A DNA stretch of 64,000 nucleotides. Source: Desulfobacter latus. Its GTDB lineage: Bacteria; Desulfobacterota; Desulfobacteria; Desulfobacterales; Desulfobacteraceae. The stretch lies in NCBI RefSeq assembly GCF_013389365.1, contig NZ_JACADJ010000003.1, positions 62,001 through 126,000 of the forward strand, given 5' to 3'. Below the pieces are notes generated by a model. The model ran no database searches. It saw only the letters and a program-made list of their open reading frames with translations, and had not been told where the DNA came from. Shown piece after piece: positions 1 through 9,504 of the stretch (the first letter of the stretch is position 1; each line of letters begins with the position of its first letter). The position numbers and the translations under genes are program-made.

Positions 1-219
1 ATAAAATGTGGATTTATCCGCTTCAAACCAGATGCCCCGGAACACACGTTGGGTATTTTTCCCACCAAGGTCCTGGATCTCTTTCAACGCCGGATTCTTG
101 ACACTTTCAGCCACCTGGGCAAAATAGCGGGATTCCCGCTCGTAAATATATTTAAGTTTGGCCATTTTGCGGGTTTTGCCCTGCCCTTTCTGGAGAATGG
201 CCTTTTGGGGTATGTTCAA
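1..219 (-). CDS. Probable THUMP-domain RNA methyltransferase, N-terminal part (runs off the window)
   Basis: Only the first 70 or so residues are visible; the gene continues beyond base 1. After an ATG at 163-165 the protein reads MAKLKYIYERESRYFAQ and later RVFRGIWFEADKSTFY. The second segment resembles the start of the THUMP domain in the RlmL/RlmK-type class I SAM-dependent RNA methyltransferases, where a glycine-rich turn is followed by a Y/W-FEAD segment. The frame stays open upstream to a TTG at 217-219, which lies about 13 bases after an AGGAGG, so the start could be either codon. The catalytic domain is outside the window, so the family call rests on a short, remembered similarity and is tentative. 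Confidence 0.45.
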   Translation of the reverse strand, partial: MNIPQKAILQKGQGKTRKMAKLKYIYERESRYFAQVAESVKNPALKEIQDLGGKNTQRVFRGIWFEADKSTFY

Positions 220-299
220 CTTGGGTTTCTATGCCTCCTGGTAAATTAAAATTCGACAGACTGTTACAACCTGTCGAGATTTTATATCAAATTTCTTTG

Positions 300-452
300 C
301 TATCCGGCAAGGTCGATAACGCCTTGGATATAATCGGTTGTGATCTCCTGGCTCCGGATTCCCACACATTTTTTTTAAATATTGCCTGGCGCGATGGAAA
401 TTGCTTTTAATCCAAAGCGTTATTGATAGGTCATCAAACCTCGAAGCAAAAA
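300..452 (-). pseudogene. Possible decayed C-terminal fragment of an unknown protein
   Basis: On the minus strand one frame reads FASRFDDLSITLWIKSNFHR and continues as ARQYLKKMCG down to about base 370. A single-base shift there joins it to a second frame reading GIRSQEITTDYIQGVIDLAG and a TAG stop at 300-302. Both pieces look more protein-like than random sequence, and no start codon with a ribosome binding site is visible. It may be a frameshifted remnant or chance; I cannot assign a family. Confidence 0.18.
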
Positions 453-458
453 AATAAA

Positions 459-501
459 TTGATAAGCGTTTCCTAAAATATAGATTGACAAGCGTTTCCT
501 A
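459..501 (+). repeat. Tandem direct repeat TTGAYAAGCGTTTCCTA, two copies
   Basis: TTGATAAGCGTTTCCTA (459-475) and TTGACAAGCGTTTCCTA (485-501) differ at one base and start 26 bases apart. The second copy overlaps the candidate -35 box of pyc. Two same-facing sites on nearly the same helix face (2.5 turns) fit an operator pair, but the cognate regulator is unknown. Confidence 0.6.
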
Positions 502-512
502 TTTTATTAAAT
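485..512 (+). promoter_or_regulatory. Candidate sigma-70 promoter for pyc
   Basis: A perfect -35 hexamer TTGACA (485-490) is followed after 16 bases by TTAAAT (507-512), a weak -10. It lies about 65 bases before the pyc start and inside the direct repeat, so binding there would affect transcription directly. The assignment is by eye only. Confidence 0.4.
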
Positions 513-578
513 TTCTCTTTTATTCTTAATATTAGGGTGCAAATTACGGTTGTTATAGAAATTTAAAGGATATGGAAA

Positions 579-3500
579 ATGGATGTTATGGAAAAAAAAA
601 TCAAGCGTCTCTTGATTGCCAACCGCAGTGAAATAGCTATCCGTGTAACACGTGCTGCTCATGAGCTTGGGATAAATACGATTGCTATCTACTCCCAGGA
701 GGACCGATTTGCACTTCACCGGTTTAAAGCCGGTGAAAGTTATTTGATCGGAGAAGGAAAAGGCCCTATCGAAGCCTATCTGGATATTGAAGCGATTATC
801 CGGATTGCAAAGGAAACCAATGCAGACGCGATTCACCCCGGATACGGATTTCTTGCGGAAAAACCGGAATTTGCTGAGGCCTGTGCCCAGGCGGGTATTA
901 TATTTGTGGGACCCTCACCGGATGTTATGCGAAAACTGGGAAATAAAGTTTCTGCCCGGAAGGTGGCTGTAGAAGCGGGCGCGCCTGTTGTTCCGGCAAG
1001 TGATCCATTGCCTTATGATGATAAAAAAGTCATTGAGATCGCGGAAGAGATCGGCTATCCGATTATGTTAAAGGCCAGCTGGGGCGGTGGCGGCAGGGGC
1101 ATGCGCGCTGTGGAAAGCACCAATGAGCTTTTGGAGCAGGTTGATGCCGCTCGCAAGGAATCCAGTGCTGCGTTTGGCAGTGATGAAGTTTATATTGAAA
1201 AACTTGTAAGAAAAGCCAGACACCTTGAGGTCCAAGTTCTGGGGGATTCACAGGGCAATATCATTCATCTGTTCGAGCGGGATTGTTCGGTTCAAAGAAG
1301 GAATCAAAAGGTTGTTGAACGGGCACCGGCTACCTTTCTTTCAGAGGAAAAACGGGAAGAGTTGTGCAATGCGGGCCTGGCAATTGCTAAAACGGTCGGA
1401 TATGAAAATGCCGGAACCGTTGAGTTCCTCATGGATATGGACAGTGAAGAACTCTACTTCATGGAAGTTAATCCAAGAATACAGGTAGAACATACGGTAA
1501 CAGAGGAAGTCACCGGGATTGACATTGTCAAGTCACAATTAAGAATTGCCCAGGGAATGGCGATCGGGTCTGCTGAAAGCAATATCCCCACCCAGGAGAA
1601 TATCACACTCAGCGGCCATGCAATTCAGTGCCGTATTACAACAGAAGATCCTGAAAATAATTTTATTCCTGATTACGGAAGAATTACAGCCTATCGGGCC
1701 GCAGCGGGGTTTGGCATTCGTCTGGATGGGGGAACGGCTTATGCCGGCGCAATCGTTACCCGCCATTTTGATTCTCTTTTGTCAAAAGTAACCGCATGGG
1801 GATCGAACCCTGAAGAAGCACGCTTGAGAATGAATCGTGCCTTGAGGGAAATCAGGATTCTGGGCGTTGCCACAAATTTGCAGTTTTTAGAGGGGCTGAT
1901 TTGTCATCCAACCTTCGTAAATGCCGAATATAGTACGAAGTTTATTGATGAAACCAAAGAACTTTTTTCTTTTAGTAAAAGACGGGACCGGGCCACCAGG
2001 CTCCTTTCTTTTCTTGGCGATGTCATTATTAACGGAAATGAGGACGTTAAAGATCGCCCTGTTCCGGCATCACACGTGCATCAACCCACCGTACCAAAAT
2101 ATTCCGCAGATCAGGTCCAGCCGGGACTTAAACAATTGCTGGACAGTGACGGTCCCCAGGCCGTTGCACAATGGATGAAAGATCAGAAAAAGCTGCTGAT
2201 TACTGATAAGACCATGCGTGATGCCCATCAGTCCCTTCTTGCAACCAGAGTGAGAAATTTTGATCTTGTGAACATTGCACCAACCTATGCCGCGCTTTTG
2301 CCTGAACTGTTTTCGGTAGAGTGCTGGGGCGGGGCCACCTTTGATGTGGCCATGCGGTTTTTGAAAGAGTGTCCCTGGGAACGACTTCAAAAATTGCGTG
2401 AGGCCATGCCGAACATTTTGACGCAGATGTTGTTGAGGGCTTCCAACGGTGTGGGATATACCAATTATCCGGACAACGTTATCAAATACTTTGTTAAACA
2501 GGCAGCTGAAAACGGAATGGATCTTTTCCGTGTTTTTGATTCCCTGAACTGGGTCGAGAACATGCGACTGGCCATGGATGCGGTTTTGGAAAACAATAAA
2601 ATTTGTGAAGCCGCCATATGTTATACCGGTGATATTCTTGATCCCAACAGAACCAAATACAGCCTGAAATATTATGTTGATATGGCAAAAGAGCTGGAAA
2701 AAGCCGGGGCTCACATTCTGGCGATTAAGGATATGGCAGGCGTGTTAAAGCCACCTGCTGCAAAAGTGCTGATTGAAGCCTTAAAGGCTGAAGTTGGTCT
2801 GCCGATTCATCTTCACAGCCATGATACCAGCGGCATTGCCGGGGCAACACTGCTCTCGGCAGCAGACGCAGGCGTTGATGCCGTTGATGCGGCAATAGAT
2901 TCCATGAGCGGTTTGACCTCCCATCCCAATTTAGGTTCCATTGTTGCCGCACTGAAGCATACGCCGCGGGATACGGGCATGGATTCAAATTCCCTGGGTA
3001 TTGTTTCCAACTACTGGGAAAAAGTAAGACAGATGTATATCGGGTTTGAAAGTGAATTTCATAGCGGAACCTCTGAAGTTTATCTGCATGAAATGCCGGG
3101 GGGGCAATATACCAATCTGAGACAACAAGCCAGAGCACTGGGCATTGAAGAAAGATGGCCTGAAGTGGCAAAGGTTTATAAAGATGTCAACGACATGTTT
3201 GGTGATGTTATAAAAGTGACGCCAAGCTCCAAAGTGGTTGGAGACATGGCGTTGTCTATGATTACCAGCGGCCTGACCAAAGAAGACGTTTTGAATCCTG
3301 AAAAAGAAGTCTCGTTCCCCGAATCCGTTGTCTCCTTTTTTAAAGGCATGATGGGGCAACCGCCGGGAGGCTTTCCGGTTGAATTGCAGAAAAAGATATT
3401 GAAAGGTGAAGAACCCATTACGGTGCGTCCGGGACTGCTGCTTGATCCTGTTGATATGGATGAAACGCGAGCGGAAGTCGAAAAGGAGATACAAAGAAAA

Positions 3501-4046
3501 ATTTCCGACGTTGAACTTGCGTCCTATTTAATGTATCCGGATGTATTCATTGATTACGCCGAACATCGCAGGAAATATGGAAATGTAAGTGTTCTGCCGA
3601 CCCTCAATTTTTTCTATGGCATGAAACGGGAAGAGGAGCTATACGTTGATATTGCGTCGGGAAAAACACTTATTATTCGTTTCATGGCAAAGGGAAAGGC
3701 TGATGACGAAGGAAACAGAGAGGTTTATTTTGAACTGAACGGCCAATCCCGGATTGTTAAAGTGCCTGACCGTTCCAAAGTGCCGGAAAGAGCGCCGCGA
3801 GAAAAAGCCGATCCAGGTGTTCTTGGTGAAGTTGGATCACCCATGCCGGGGCTGATCTCTGCGGTTTGCGTTTCTGAGAACCAGGAAATTGAACGCGGAG
3901 ATGTTCTGCTGACCATCGAAGCAATGAAAATGCAGACCAATGTGGTTTCTGATATCCCTGGTATTGTTGAACGCATCGTCACATCCGTGGGCACACAAGT
4001 TGATGCAAAGGATCTGTTGGTTGTCATTAAACAGGTAGACGATTAA
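579..4046 (+). CDS. pyc: Pyruvate carboxylase (biotin-dependent, single-chain)
   Basis: A cytoplasmic enzyme that carboxylates pyruvate to oxaloacetate using ATP and bicarbonate, feeding the TCA cycle and gluconeogenesis. At 1155 residues it has the normal length of single-chain pyruvate carboxylase. In order: biotin carboxylase N-terminus (about 1-120, RLLIANRSEIAIRV), ATP-grasp (about 120-330, WGGGGRGMR), biotin carboxylase C-terminus (to about 450), HMGL-like carboxyltransferase (about 540-815, with LHSHDTSG), the PYC allosteric/linker region, and a C-terminal biotinyl domain with EAMKMQ in which Lys1117 is the predicted biotin site. The ATG at 579 has AAAGGA 8 bases upstream; a second ATG at 588 is an alternative. 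It is monocistronic, ending at a hairpin terminator, and fits anaerobes that run 2-oxoacid:ferredoxin oxidoreductases, such as the KOR operon downstream. Confidence 0.96.
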   Translation: MDVMEKKIKRLLIANRSEIAIRVTRAAHELGINTIAIYSQEDRFALHRFKAGESYLIGEGKGPIEAYLDIEAIIRIAKETNADAIHPGYGFLAEKPEFAEACAQAGIIFVGPSPDVMRKLGNKVSARKVAVEAGAPVVPASDPLPYDDKKVIEIAEEIGYPIMLKASWGGGGRGMRAVESTNELLEQVDAARKESSAAFGSDEVYIEKLVRKARHLEVQVLGDSQGNIIHLFERDCSVQRRNQKVVERAPATFLSEEKREELCNAGLAIAKTVGYENAGTVEFLMDMDSEELYFMEVNPRIQVEHTVTEEVTGIDIVKSQLRIAQGMAIGSAESNIPTQENITLSGHAIQCRITTEDPENNFIPDYGRITAYRAAAGFGIRLDGGTAYAGAIVTRHFDSLLSKVTAWGSNPEEARLRMNRALREIRILGVATNLQFLEGLICHPTFVNAEYSTKFIDETKELFSFSKRRDRATRLLSFLGDVIINGNEDVKDRPVPASHVHQPTVPKYSADQVQPGLKQLLDSDGPQAVAQWMKDQKKLLITDKTMRDAHQSLLATRVRNFDLVNIAPTYAALLPELFSVECWGGATFDVAMRFLKECPWERLQKLREAMPNILTQMLLRASNGVGYTNYPDNVIKYFVKQAAENGMDLFRVFDSLNWVENMRLAMDAVLENNKICEAAICYTGDILDPNRTKYSLKYYVDMAKELEKAGAHILAIKDMAGVLKPPAAKVLIEALKAEVGLPIHLHSHDTSGIAGATLLSAADAGVDAVDAAIDSMSGLTSHPNLGSIVAALKHTPRDTGMDSNSLGIVSNYWEKVRQMYIGFESEFHSGTSEVYLHEMPGGQYTNLRQQARALGIEERWPEVAKVYKDVNDMFGDVIKVTPSSKVVGDMALSMITSGLTKEDVLNPEKEVSFPESVVSFFKGMMGQPPGGFPVELQKKILKGEEPITVRPGLLLDPVDMDETRAEVEKEIQRKISDVELASYLMYPDVFIDYAEHRRKYGNVSVLPTLNFFYGMKREEELYVDIASGKTLIIRFMAKGKADDEGNREVYFELNGQSRIVKVPDRSKVPERAPREKADPGVLGEVGSPMPGLISAVCVSENQEIERGDVLLTIEAMKMQTNVVSDIPGIVERIVTSVGTQVDAKDLLVVIKQVDD

Positions 4047-4069
4047 TTCAAACTTCTTGCCTTATTATA

Positions 4070-4115
4070 AAAAAAGCCGATCTCACCCTCACATATTGGG
4101 TGGATCGGTTTTATT
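4070..4115. terminator. Rho-independent terminator after pyc
   Basis: The stem pairs CCGATC (4077-4082) with GATCGG (4103-4108) and ACCC (4085-4088) with GGGT (4098-4101), and is followed by TTTTATTTT. An A-run precedes it, so it could work in both directions. It is closely related to the hairpin at 9505-9548. Confidence 0.75.
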
Positions 4116-4132
4116 TTCAAATAAGATATTGC

Positions 4133-7100
4133 ATGCAATTGCGATTGGCTCATCCCTTCTACGTATTTTTAATTGCGTGTTGTGTTTTGTTTTCAGCCGT
4201 TTTTACCGGGGTTGCCTCAGCCTCTAATCTAAATTTTGCGCTGCCGTCCACCACAAAACGCATATTAATTTTACATTCTTACCACAAAGGATTCTCCTGG
4301 ACCGATAATATCGAAGCAGGTATTAGAACGGCGCTGAAAGATACGTCCGTTGAAATTTTCAGCGAGTATCTGGACAGCAAGCGCCAACCGCTGGAAGCGG
4401 CAGGCGCTCACATCTTTGAATATCTGAATCGGAAATACAAAATTCTTCCCATTGATCTGCTGATCCTTTCCGACAACAATGCCCTTACGTTCCTTCAAAA
4501 TTACAAAGAAACTCTTTTCCCTGACGTTCCGGTGGTTTTCTGCGGTATCAACAACTTCCAGCCAACGCTGCTTGACGGCTTTGAGAATCGCATCACCGGT
4601 GTGGTGGAAAAGGTCGATCCGGTTCGCACCCTTCAACTGATCCGCCTGCTCCAGCCAAAAGCAAAAAAGGTTTATCTTATCACCGGGACGACGCCCACCG
4701 GCGCAGCCGTCGAAAAAGAGGTGAAAGCGGCTTTGATGGCCGACAACTTTGGATTTACACCGGTGTGGCTTCGCGGATTGTCCACGGCTGAACTTCAGCA
4801 GAAGCTGGCAGCGGTGTCACCGGACGATGCCGTTTTTCTGGTGCTGTTCAACCGGGATAAAAATGGTATGTACTATAGCTATGAGACAGCGGCAGAGCTG
4901 GTGGACCGCGCCACGTTTGCGCCGGTATACGGCATGTGGGATTTTTATCTGGACCATGGCATTGTCGGCGGCATGCTGGCCAGTTCCCGGGATCAGGGAC
5001 AAACCGCCGGAGAACTTGCCCGTCATATACTTCAGGGGAAAAATATCCCCCCGGTGATTACAAGCAGTCCCAATGCCCCGATTTTTTTATGGGACCAGCT
5101 TCGTTCCCATGGTTTAAATCCGGATTTACTGCCACAGGATACCCAAATTCACAACCGTCCGGATTCAAAAATATGGCTTCTTTCCATTGCCGCCGGTTTA
5201 GGGATGCTGCTTTTGGCGCTGGCGGGGTACAGTCTGATCAGGTTGTTTTCAAAAACACAGATTTCTTTATCCCGGTCAATGCCTGAGGTATTTCGCAGCA
5301 ATTTGCGCCAGGCGCTTATTCTTTTAAGCGTTGTTTTGGTGACAGGCCTGGCGGTTCAATCCTGGTTTGCTGCTAAAAATGAGATGGCACAGATACGTGA
5401 CATTATTTTCAATGAAAGAAAAGATTTGATCCGCACCATGGTTAATCGGGCCATGAATTATATCAACTATGAGCGTCACCGTCTGGCCCAAAAAGGGGCA
5501 TCCATCGAAGATATTAAAAAACAAGTAATTAAGGGTCTGGCATCCTACAGTTACGCCCACGGGGAGGGGTATCTTTTTGTTGTCACGGATCAGGGGATTG
5601 GACTGCTTAATCGCTCCCAGCCGGAACTGGTCGGCAAAGATCTGTGGGACACCACGGATCCCAACGGTATAAAAATCGTACAGACCTTGATTGGCGCAGC
5701 TGCTAAAATTGACGGTGGATTTGTTCAATATAAATGGAACAAGCCCAGTCTTGGCCGTGTGGTATCGAAAATTTCGTTTGCACGAAAAATCAATGAATGG
5801 GGCTGGGTGATCGGCAGCGGCCTGTACCTGGATGATATTGAAAAAAAAATTCAATTTTTTGGAAAACAGCTGCGCAACAAATTTATTCTGGAATTGTTAA
5901 TCATTTTCAGCCTGACATTGAGCGTGATTTTTCTTTTAAGAATGGCCTCCCGCCGTTTGACCACAAGCGTTGATCAAGAGCTTTCCCTGCTCCAGGAAGC
6001 CATTGCAGACCATGATGTCAATGCAGATGATTATAGCTTTCATGAATTTAAAGCCATCGCAGCAATGGCCAATGACAGTTTTAAAGAGCTGACCCGGACC
6101 CAGGCATCCCTGATGGAAGCAGAATCCCGGCAGCGTGAAATTCTTGAACACCTGGATGCCGGTGTGGTTATCATCAGCCAGGCGGATCATATAATCCTTT
6201 ATGTCAATCCGACAGCCGCAAAACTCATCGGTATAGATCGGGACAAGATCGTCGGTCACGACTGCACGCAATATATCCGCCCGACGGAAAAAGGCGCCTG
6301 CCCGATCACGGATCTTGGCCGGACAATGGACAACAGCCGTCGCATGCTTTTCAATACAGCCGGGGATGAAATTCCGATTATCAAAACCGTCCGGCCGTTT
6401 ACTTACAACGGACAAGCGGCTTTCCTGGAAACTTTTGTGGATATTACGGAACAGCAGAAAGCTGAAGATGCCCTTCGCCGGGAGCGTGAACGCCTGGCCA
6501 ATGTAATTCGGGGAACGGGTGTCGGGACCTGGGAATGGAATGTTCAGACCGGAGAAACAGTATTTAACGAACAATGGGCCCGGATCTGCGGTTATCGCCT
6601 TTCCGAGCTATTGCCTGTTTCCATTGACACCTGGATGCATCTGGTACACCCGGATGATTTAAAAAAGGCAAAAAACTTTTTAAATCGGCATTTTTCAGGG
6701 GAACTGGCATTTTTTGATGCTGAATGCCGGATGAAGCACAAAAACGGACACTGGGTCTGGGTGGAGGATAAAGGCCGGGTGATTTCCAGAACCCATGATG
6801 GTAAACCAATGATGATGTTTGGCACCCATGCTGATATCACCGAACGTAAACAGGCCCAGAAGAAGCTGCACCAGTCTTTAATGGAAACCGAGCAGGCCAA
6901 CACAGCGCTTAAAAAAGCCAGAAACAAATTAATGACCGTGAATGAACACCTGAAGAACCAGACAGAACTGGCAACACAGATGGCGACCAGAGCTGAGAAG
7001 GCAACCCGGGCAAAAAGCGAGTTTCTGGCCAACATGAGCCATGAAATTCGGACACCCATGAACGGCATCATTGGTATGACAGGCCTGCTGCTGGATACGA

Positions 7101-8644
7101 ATCTCTCCGATGAACAGCATCTTTTTATGAGAAATATTAAAACCAGTGCTGACGCGCTTTTGACCTTGATTAATGATATCCTGGATTTTTCAAAAATTGA
7201 GGCCGGCAAATTGGATATGGAAATTCTGGATTTTGAATTGTCATCTTTTCTGGATGATTTTGCCCAGATGATGGCCATGAAAGCCCATGAAAAAGATCTG
7301 GAGCTGATCTGCGCGGCATCGCCTGAAGTACCGGAACTGCTCCAGGGAGATCCGGGCCGCCTTCGCCAGATCCTGATCAATCTGACCGATAATGCCATTA
7401 AGTTTACCGAAACCGGTGAGGTGGTGATACAGGCCCATCTCAAGCATGAAAACAAGGAAGAGGTCCTCATTTACTTTTCCGTGAAGGATACCGGTGTAGG
7501 TATCGCCGCGGACAAGCAGGATCATCTGTTTGAACAGTTTACCCAGGTCGATACCTCCATCACACGCAAGTACGGCGGCACAGGGTTGGGCCTTGCCATA
7601 TCTAAAAAACTGGCACACCTGATGGGCGGAGAGATCGGCGTTATCTCTCCGGTTCCTGAAAACATCGGGCCGGAAAGCCCCGGACTCGAAAGCCACCCAT
7701 CCGGTCGCCGTCATTCAGGCAGCCTGTTCTGGTTTACGGCCCAATTTAAAAAGCAAACGGTATCTGAAACCGGCCATCATCAGAAAATCATACCGGATCG
7801 ATTGACAAATGCCAGGATTCGCCATTTAGGTGATGACATCAAGCAGCCCCATGGGAGGATACTTCTGGCAGAAGACAATATCACAAACCAGATCGTTGCA
7901 AAGGCTATTTTGGAAAAATCAGGGTATTATGTGGATGCTGTGGCAAACGGTATTGAAGCGGTCCGCTCCCTTGAAAAAATTCCATATGACCTGGTGCTGA
8001 TGGATTTGCAGATGCCGGAACTTGACGGATTTGAGGCCACCCGGATGATCCGCAATGCGGTATCCAAAGTGATTCATCCGGATATACCGGTGATCGCCAT
8101 GACGGCCAATGCCATGGCCGGTGACCGGGAAAAATGCCTGAATGCAGGCATGAATGATTACATCAGCAAACCCGTTGATCCGATTATCCTGGTTGAAAAA
8201 ATTGAAAAGTGGCTCAATCGCACCCGGCCCCGGAACCCGGAATTGTCAACCGTGGATCAGAAAAAAGATGCAACGCATGGGGAGGGTACCTTCAATTCAG
8301 AGGAATTGGCGGCCAATCTCATGGAAGACAGGCAGTTGATTGCATCGGCCATCAATACCTTTCTTGATGACATGCCGGGGCAAATTGATATGCTTACAGA
8401 ACTGATCAAACAGGGCCAAACACAAGAAGGCGCTGCCCAGGCCCATAAAATAAAGGGGGCCTCCGGTTATGTGGCCGCAGGCGCCTTTCAGGAAACCGCT
8501 TTGAAAATGGAACAGGCGGGCAAAGCTGGGGATCTAAGAGGCCTTGAGCAGCTTTTACCGGAAATCGGTGAGCAGTTTTCCAGACTTAAGAGTGATCTGG
8601 AAGATTATTTGGCCGGTCTTACGGCATCGGATTTATTAATATGA
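4133..8644 (+). CDS. Large hybrid sensor histidine kinase (ABC-substrate-binding-like, Cache, 2 PAS, HisKA, HATPase, REC, Hpt)
   Basis: An inner-membrane phosphorelay sensor. I start it at the ATG at 4133, giving MQLRLAHPFYVFLIACCVLF, a good signal peptide; the GTG at 4100 lies inside the pyc terminator hairpin. Order: periplasmic domain resembling the ABC_sub_bind family (PF04392; about 40-320, ILILHSYHKGFSWTDN); membrane helix (about 344-368); second helix (394-413); Cache-type ligand domain (about 415-580); helix (583-602); PAS (about 665-785); PAS_3-like domain (790-910); HisKA with SHEIRTP, phospho-acceptor His970; HATPase (about 1080-1205); REC with LMDLQMPELDG, Asp1291; and Hpt with HKIKGASG, His1438. 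Two unrelated extracytoplasmic sensory domains in one chain suggest two inputs. The downstream REC-Hpt protein, 21 bases away, is the likely partner. The ligand cannot be told from sequence. Confidence 0.93.
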   Translation: MQLRLAHPFYVFLIACCVLFSAVFTGVASASNLNFALPSTTKRILILHSYHKGFSWTDNIEAGIRTALKDTSVEIFSEYLDSKRQPLEAAGAHIFEYLNRKYKILPIDLLILSDNNALTFLQNYKETLFPDVPVVFCGINNFQPTLLDGFENRITGVVEKVDPVRTLQLIRLLQPKAKKVYLITGTTPTGAAVEKEVKAALMADNFGFTPVWLRGLSTAELQQKLAAVSPDDAVFLVLFNRDKNGMYYSYETAAELVDRATFAPVYGMWDFYLDHGIVGGMLASSRDQGQTAGELARHILQGKNIPPVITSSPNAPIFLWDQLRSHGLNPDLLPQDTQIHNRPDSKIWLLSIAAGLGMLLLALAGYSLIRLFSKTQISLSRSMPEVFRSNLRQALILLSVVLVTGLAVQSWFAAKNEMAQIRDIIFNERKDLIRTMVNRAMNYINYERHRLAQKGASIEDIKKQVIKGLASYSYAHGEGYLFVVTDQGIGLLNRSQPELVGKDLWDTTDPNGIKIVQTLIGAAAKIDGGFVQYKWNKPSLGRVVSKISFARKINEWGWVIGSGLYLDDIEKKIQFFGKQLRNKFILELLIIFSLTLSVIFLLRMASRRLTTSVDQELSLLQEAIADHDVNADDYSFHEFKAIAAMANDSFKELTRTQASLMEAESRQREILEHLDAGVVIISQADHIILYVNPTAAKLIGIDRDKIVGHDCTQYIRPTEKGACPITDLGRTMDNSRRMLFNTAGDEIPIIKTVRPFTYNGQAAFLETFVDITEQQKAEDALRRERERLANVIRGTGVGTWEWNVQTGETVFNEQWARICGYRLSELLPVSIDTWMHLVHPDDLKKAKNFLNRHFSGELAFFDAECRMKHKNGHWVWVEDKGRVISRTHDGKPMMMFGTHADITERKQAQKKLHQSLMETEQANTALKKARNKLMTVNEHLKNQTELATQMATRAEKATRAKSEFLANMSHEIRTPMNGIIGMTGLLLDTNLSDEQHLFMRNIKTSADALLTLINDILDFSKIEAGKLDMEILDFELSSFLDDFAQMMAMKAHEKDLELICAASPEVPELLQGDPGRLRQILINLTDNAIKFTETGEVVIQAHLKHENKEEVLIYFSVKDTGVGIAADKQDHLFEQFTQVDTSITRKYGGTGLGLAISKKLAHLMGGEIGVISPVPENIGPESPGLESHPSGRRHSGSLFWFTAQFKKQTVSETGHHQKIIPDRLTNARIRHLGDDIKQPHGRILLAEDNITNQIVAKAILEKSGYYVDAVANGIEAVRSLEKIPYDLVLMDLQMPELDGFEATRMIRNAVSKVIHPDIPVIAMTANAMAGDREKCLNAGMNDYISKPVDPIILVEKIEKWLNRTRPRNPELSTVDQKKDATHGEGTFNSEELAANLMEDRQLIASAINTFLDDMPGQIDMLTELIKQGQTQEGAAQAHKIKGASGYVAAGAFQETALKMEQAGKAGDLRGLEQLLPEIGEQFSRLKSDLEDYLAGLTASDLLI

Positions 8645-8665
8645 ATTGAATCGTCAGGTGGAATA

Positions 8666-9481
8666 ATGAATGATAAAAGAGCGTTTCCAGGTGGGTATAA
8701 TATTTTACTGGCTGAGGATGATAAAATAAATCAGGTGGTTGTCACAGGGTTTATTAAAAAATTGAATTTAGGCCGGGTTAAAATTGTAGAAAACGGCAAA
8801 GAGGCGGTAAAGATGTTTTGCTCCCATCGCTTTGATCTTATTTTAATGGATGGGGAGATGCCGGAAATGAACGGCATTGATGCCACCCTGGAAATCAGAG
8901 CCATTGAAAAGGACAAAAATCTGTTGCGAACACCGATCATTGCCCTGACAGCCCATGCCACGGCACAGGACAGGGCGGTTTTTCTAAAGAGCGGTATGGA
9001 TGAATTTTTGAAAAAACCCCTGAGTCCGGAAGCGTTAACCAAAGCAGTTCAGAGAGTTATCCAGGGGAGACGTTCTGATGCACTATCCGGTGGGGAGGTT
9101 GATGCAAAAGATGAAATCGGTCGAGATTTAGAAGACCCCCTAGATCTGCAAGAACTCAAACGGATCATGAGAGGTAAGAAATCTCTTTTAAAAAATTGCT
9201 TGCAGGCCTTTGAATCCACCTATCTGTCTCTTCTTTCAAAAATGACGACCTGTATTGAAAAAAATGACTATGATGAATTAAAAAATAGTGCCCATCGTCT
9301 GAAGGGTATGCTGAAATATCTGGCCGCGCATAAAGCCGCCACGCTTGCCGGGCAACTCGAATCAATGGGCGTTTCCGGGAACATTGCGGCAAACGCAGAT
9401 ATTACTGTTCAAACATTAAATGATGAGTGCCATAAGATTATAGAATGTGTCAGGCAGGTATTGGCGGGGGATTTTTCCTGA
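8666..9481 (+). CDS. REC-Hpt phosphorelay protein
   Basis: A 271-residue soluble relay protein with no DNA-binding or enzymatic output. The receiver domain (about 10-135) shows YNILLAEDDKINQ and LILMDGEMPEMNG with phospho-acceptor Asp62. A C-terminal Hpt domain (about 175-265) carries SAHRLKGM with phospho-His210. It follows the hybrid kinase by 21 bases, with AGGTGG before the ATG, and both are probably one transcript ending at the 9505-9548 hairpin. Known relay logic (His-Asp-His) suggests it takes phosphate from the kinase and passes it to, or drains it from, another target not encoded here. Confidence 0.9.
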   Translation: MNDKRAFPGGYNILLAEDDKINQVVVTGFIKKLNLGRVKIVENGKEAVKMFCSHRFDLILMDGEMPEMNGIDATLEIRAIEKDKNLLRTPIIALTAHATAQDRAVFLKSGMDEFLKKPLSPEALTKAVQRVIQGRRSDALSGGEVDAKDEIGRDLEDPLDLQELKRIMRGKKSLLKNCLQAFESTYLSLLSKMTTCIEKNDYDELKNSAHRLKGMLKYLAAHKAATLAGQLESMGVSGNIAANADITVQTLNDECHKIIECVRQVLAGDFS

Positions 9482-9504
9482 TGACCCCCTAACACACCGT
9501 AGCA

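Larger units (their letters stand above)
220..578. other. Intergenic region before pyc, with structured and repeat motifs
   Basis: This 360-base gap separates two divergent genes. It holds an inverted repeat TCGACAG/CTGTCGA (253-259 and 271-277), a possible decayed coding stretch on the minus strand (about 300-450), and a 17-base near-perfect direct repeat at 459-475 and 485-501 just before pyc. The rest is AT-rich with nothing else recognised. Confidence 0.6.

Noticed and set aside
2070-2714. Minus-strand open frame of 214 codons inside pyc
   Set aside because: Lies opposite the conserved carboxyltransferase domain and shows no family motif or ribosome binding site.
4100-4132. GTG start for the sensor kinase at 4100
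   Set aside because: It lies inside the pyc terminator hairpin and would spoil the signal peptide, which begins cleanly at ATG 4133.
6592-7470. Long minus-strand open frame of 292 codons inside the sensor kinase
   Set aside because: It is antisense to the HisKA/HATPase region, whose coding frame has clear family motifs; the antisense product is Ser/Arg-rich low complexity, a common shadow effect.
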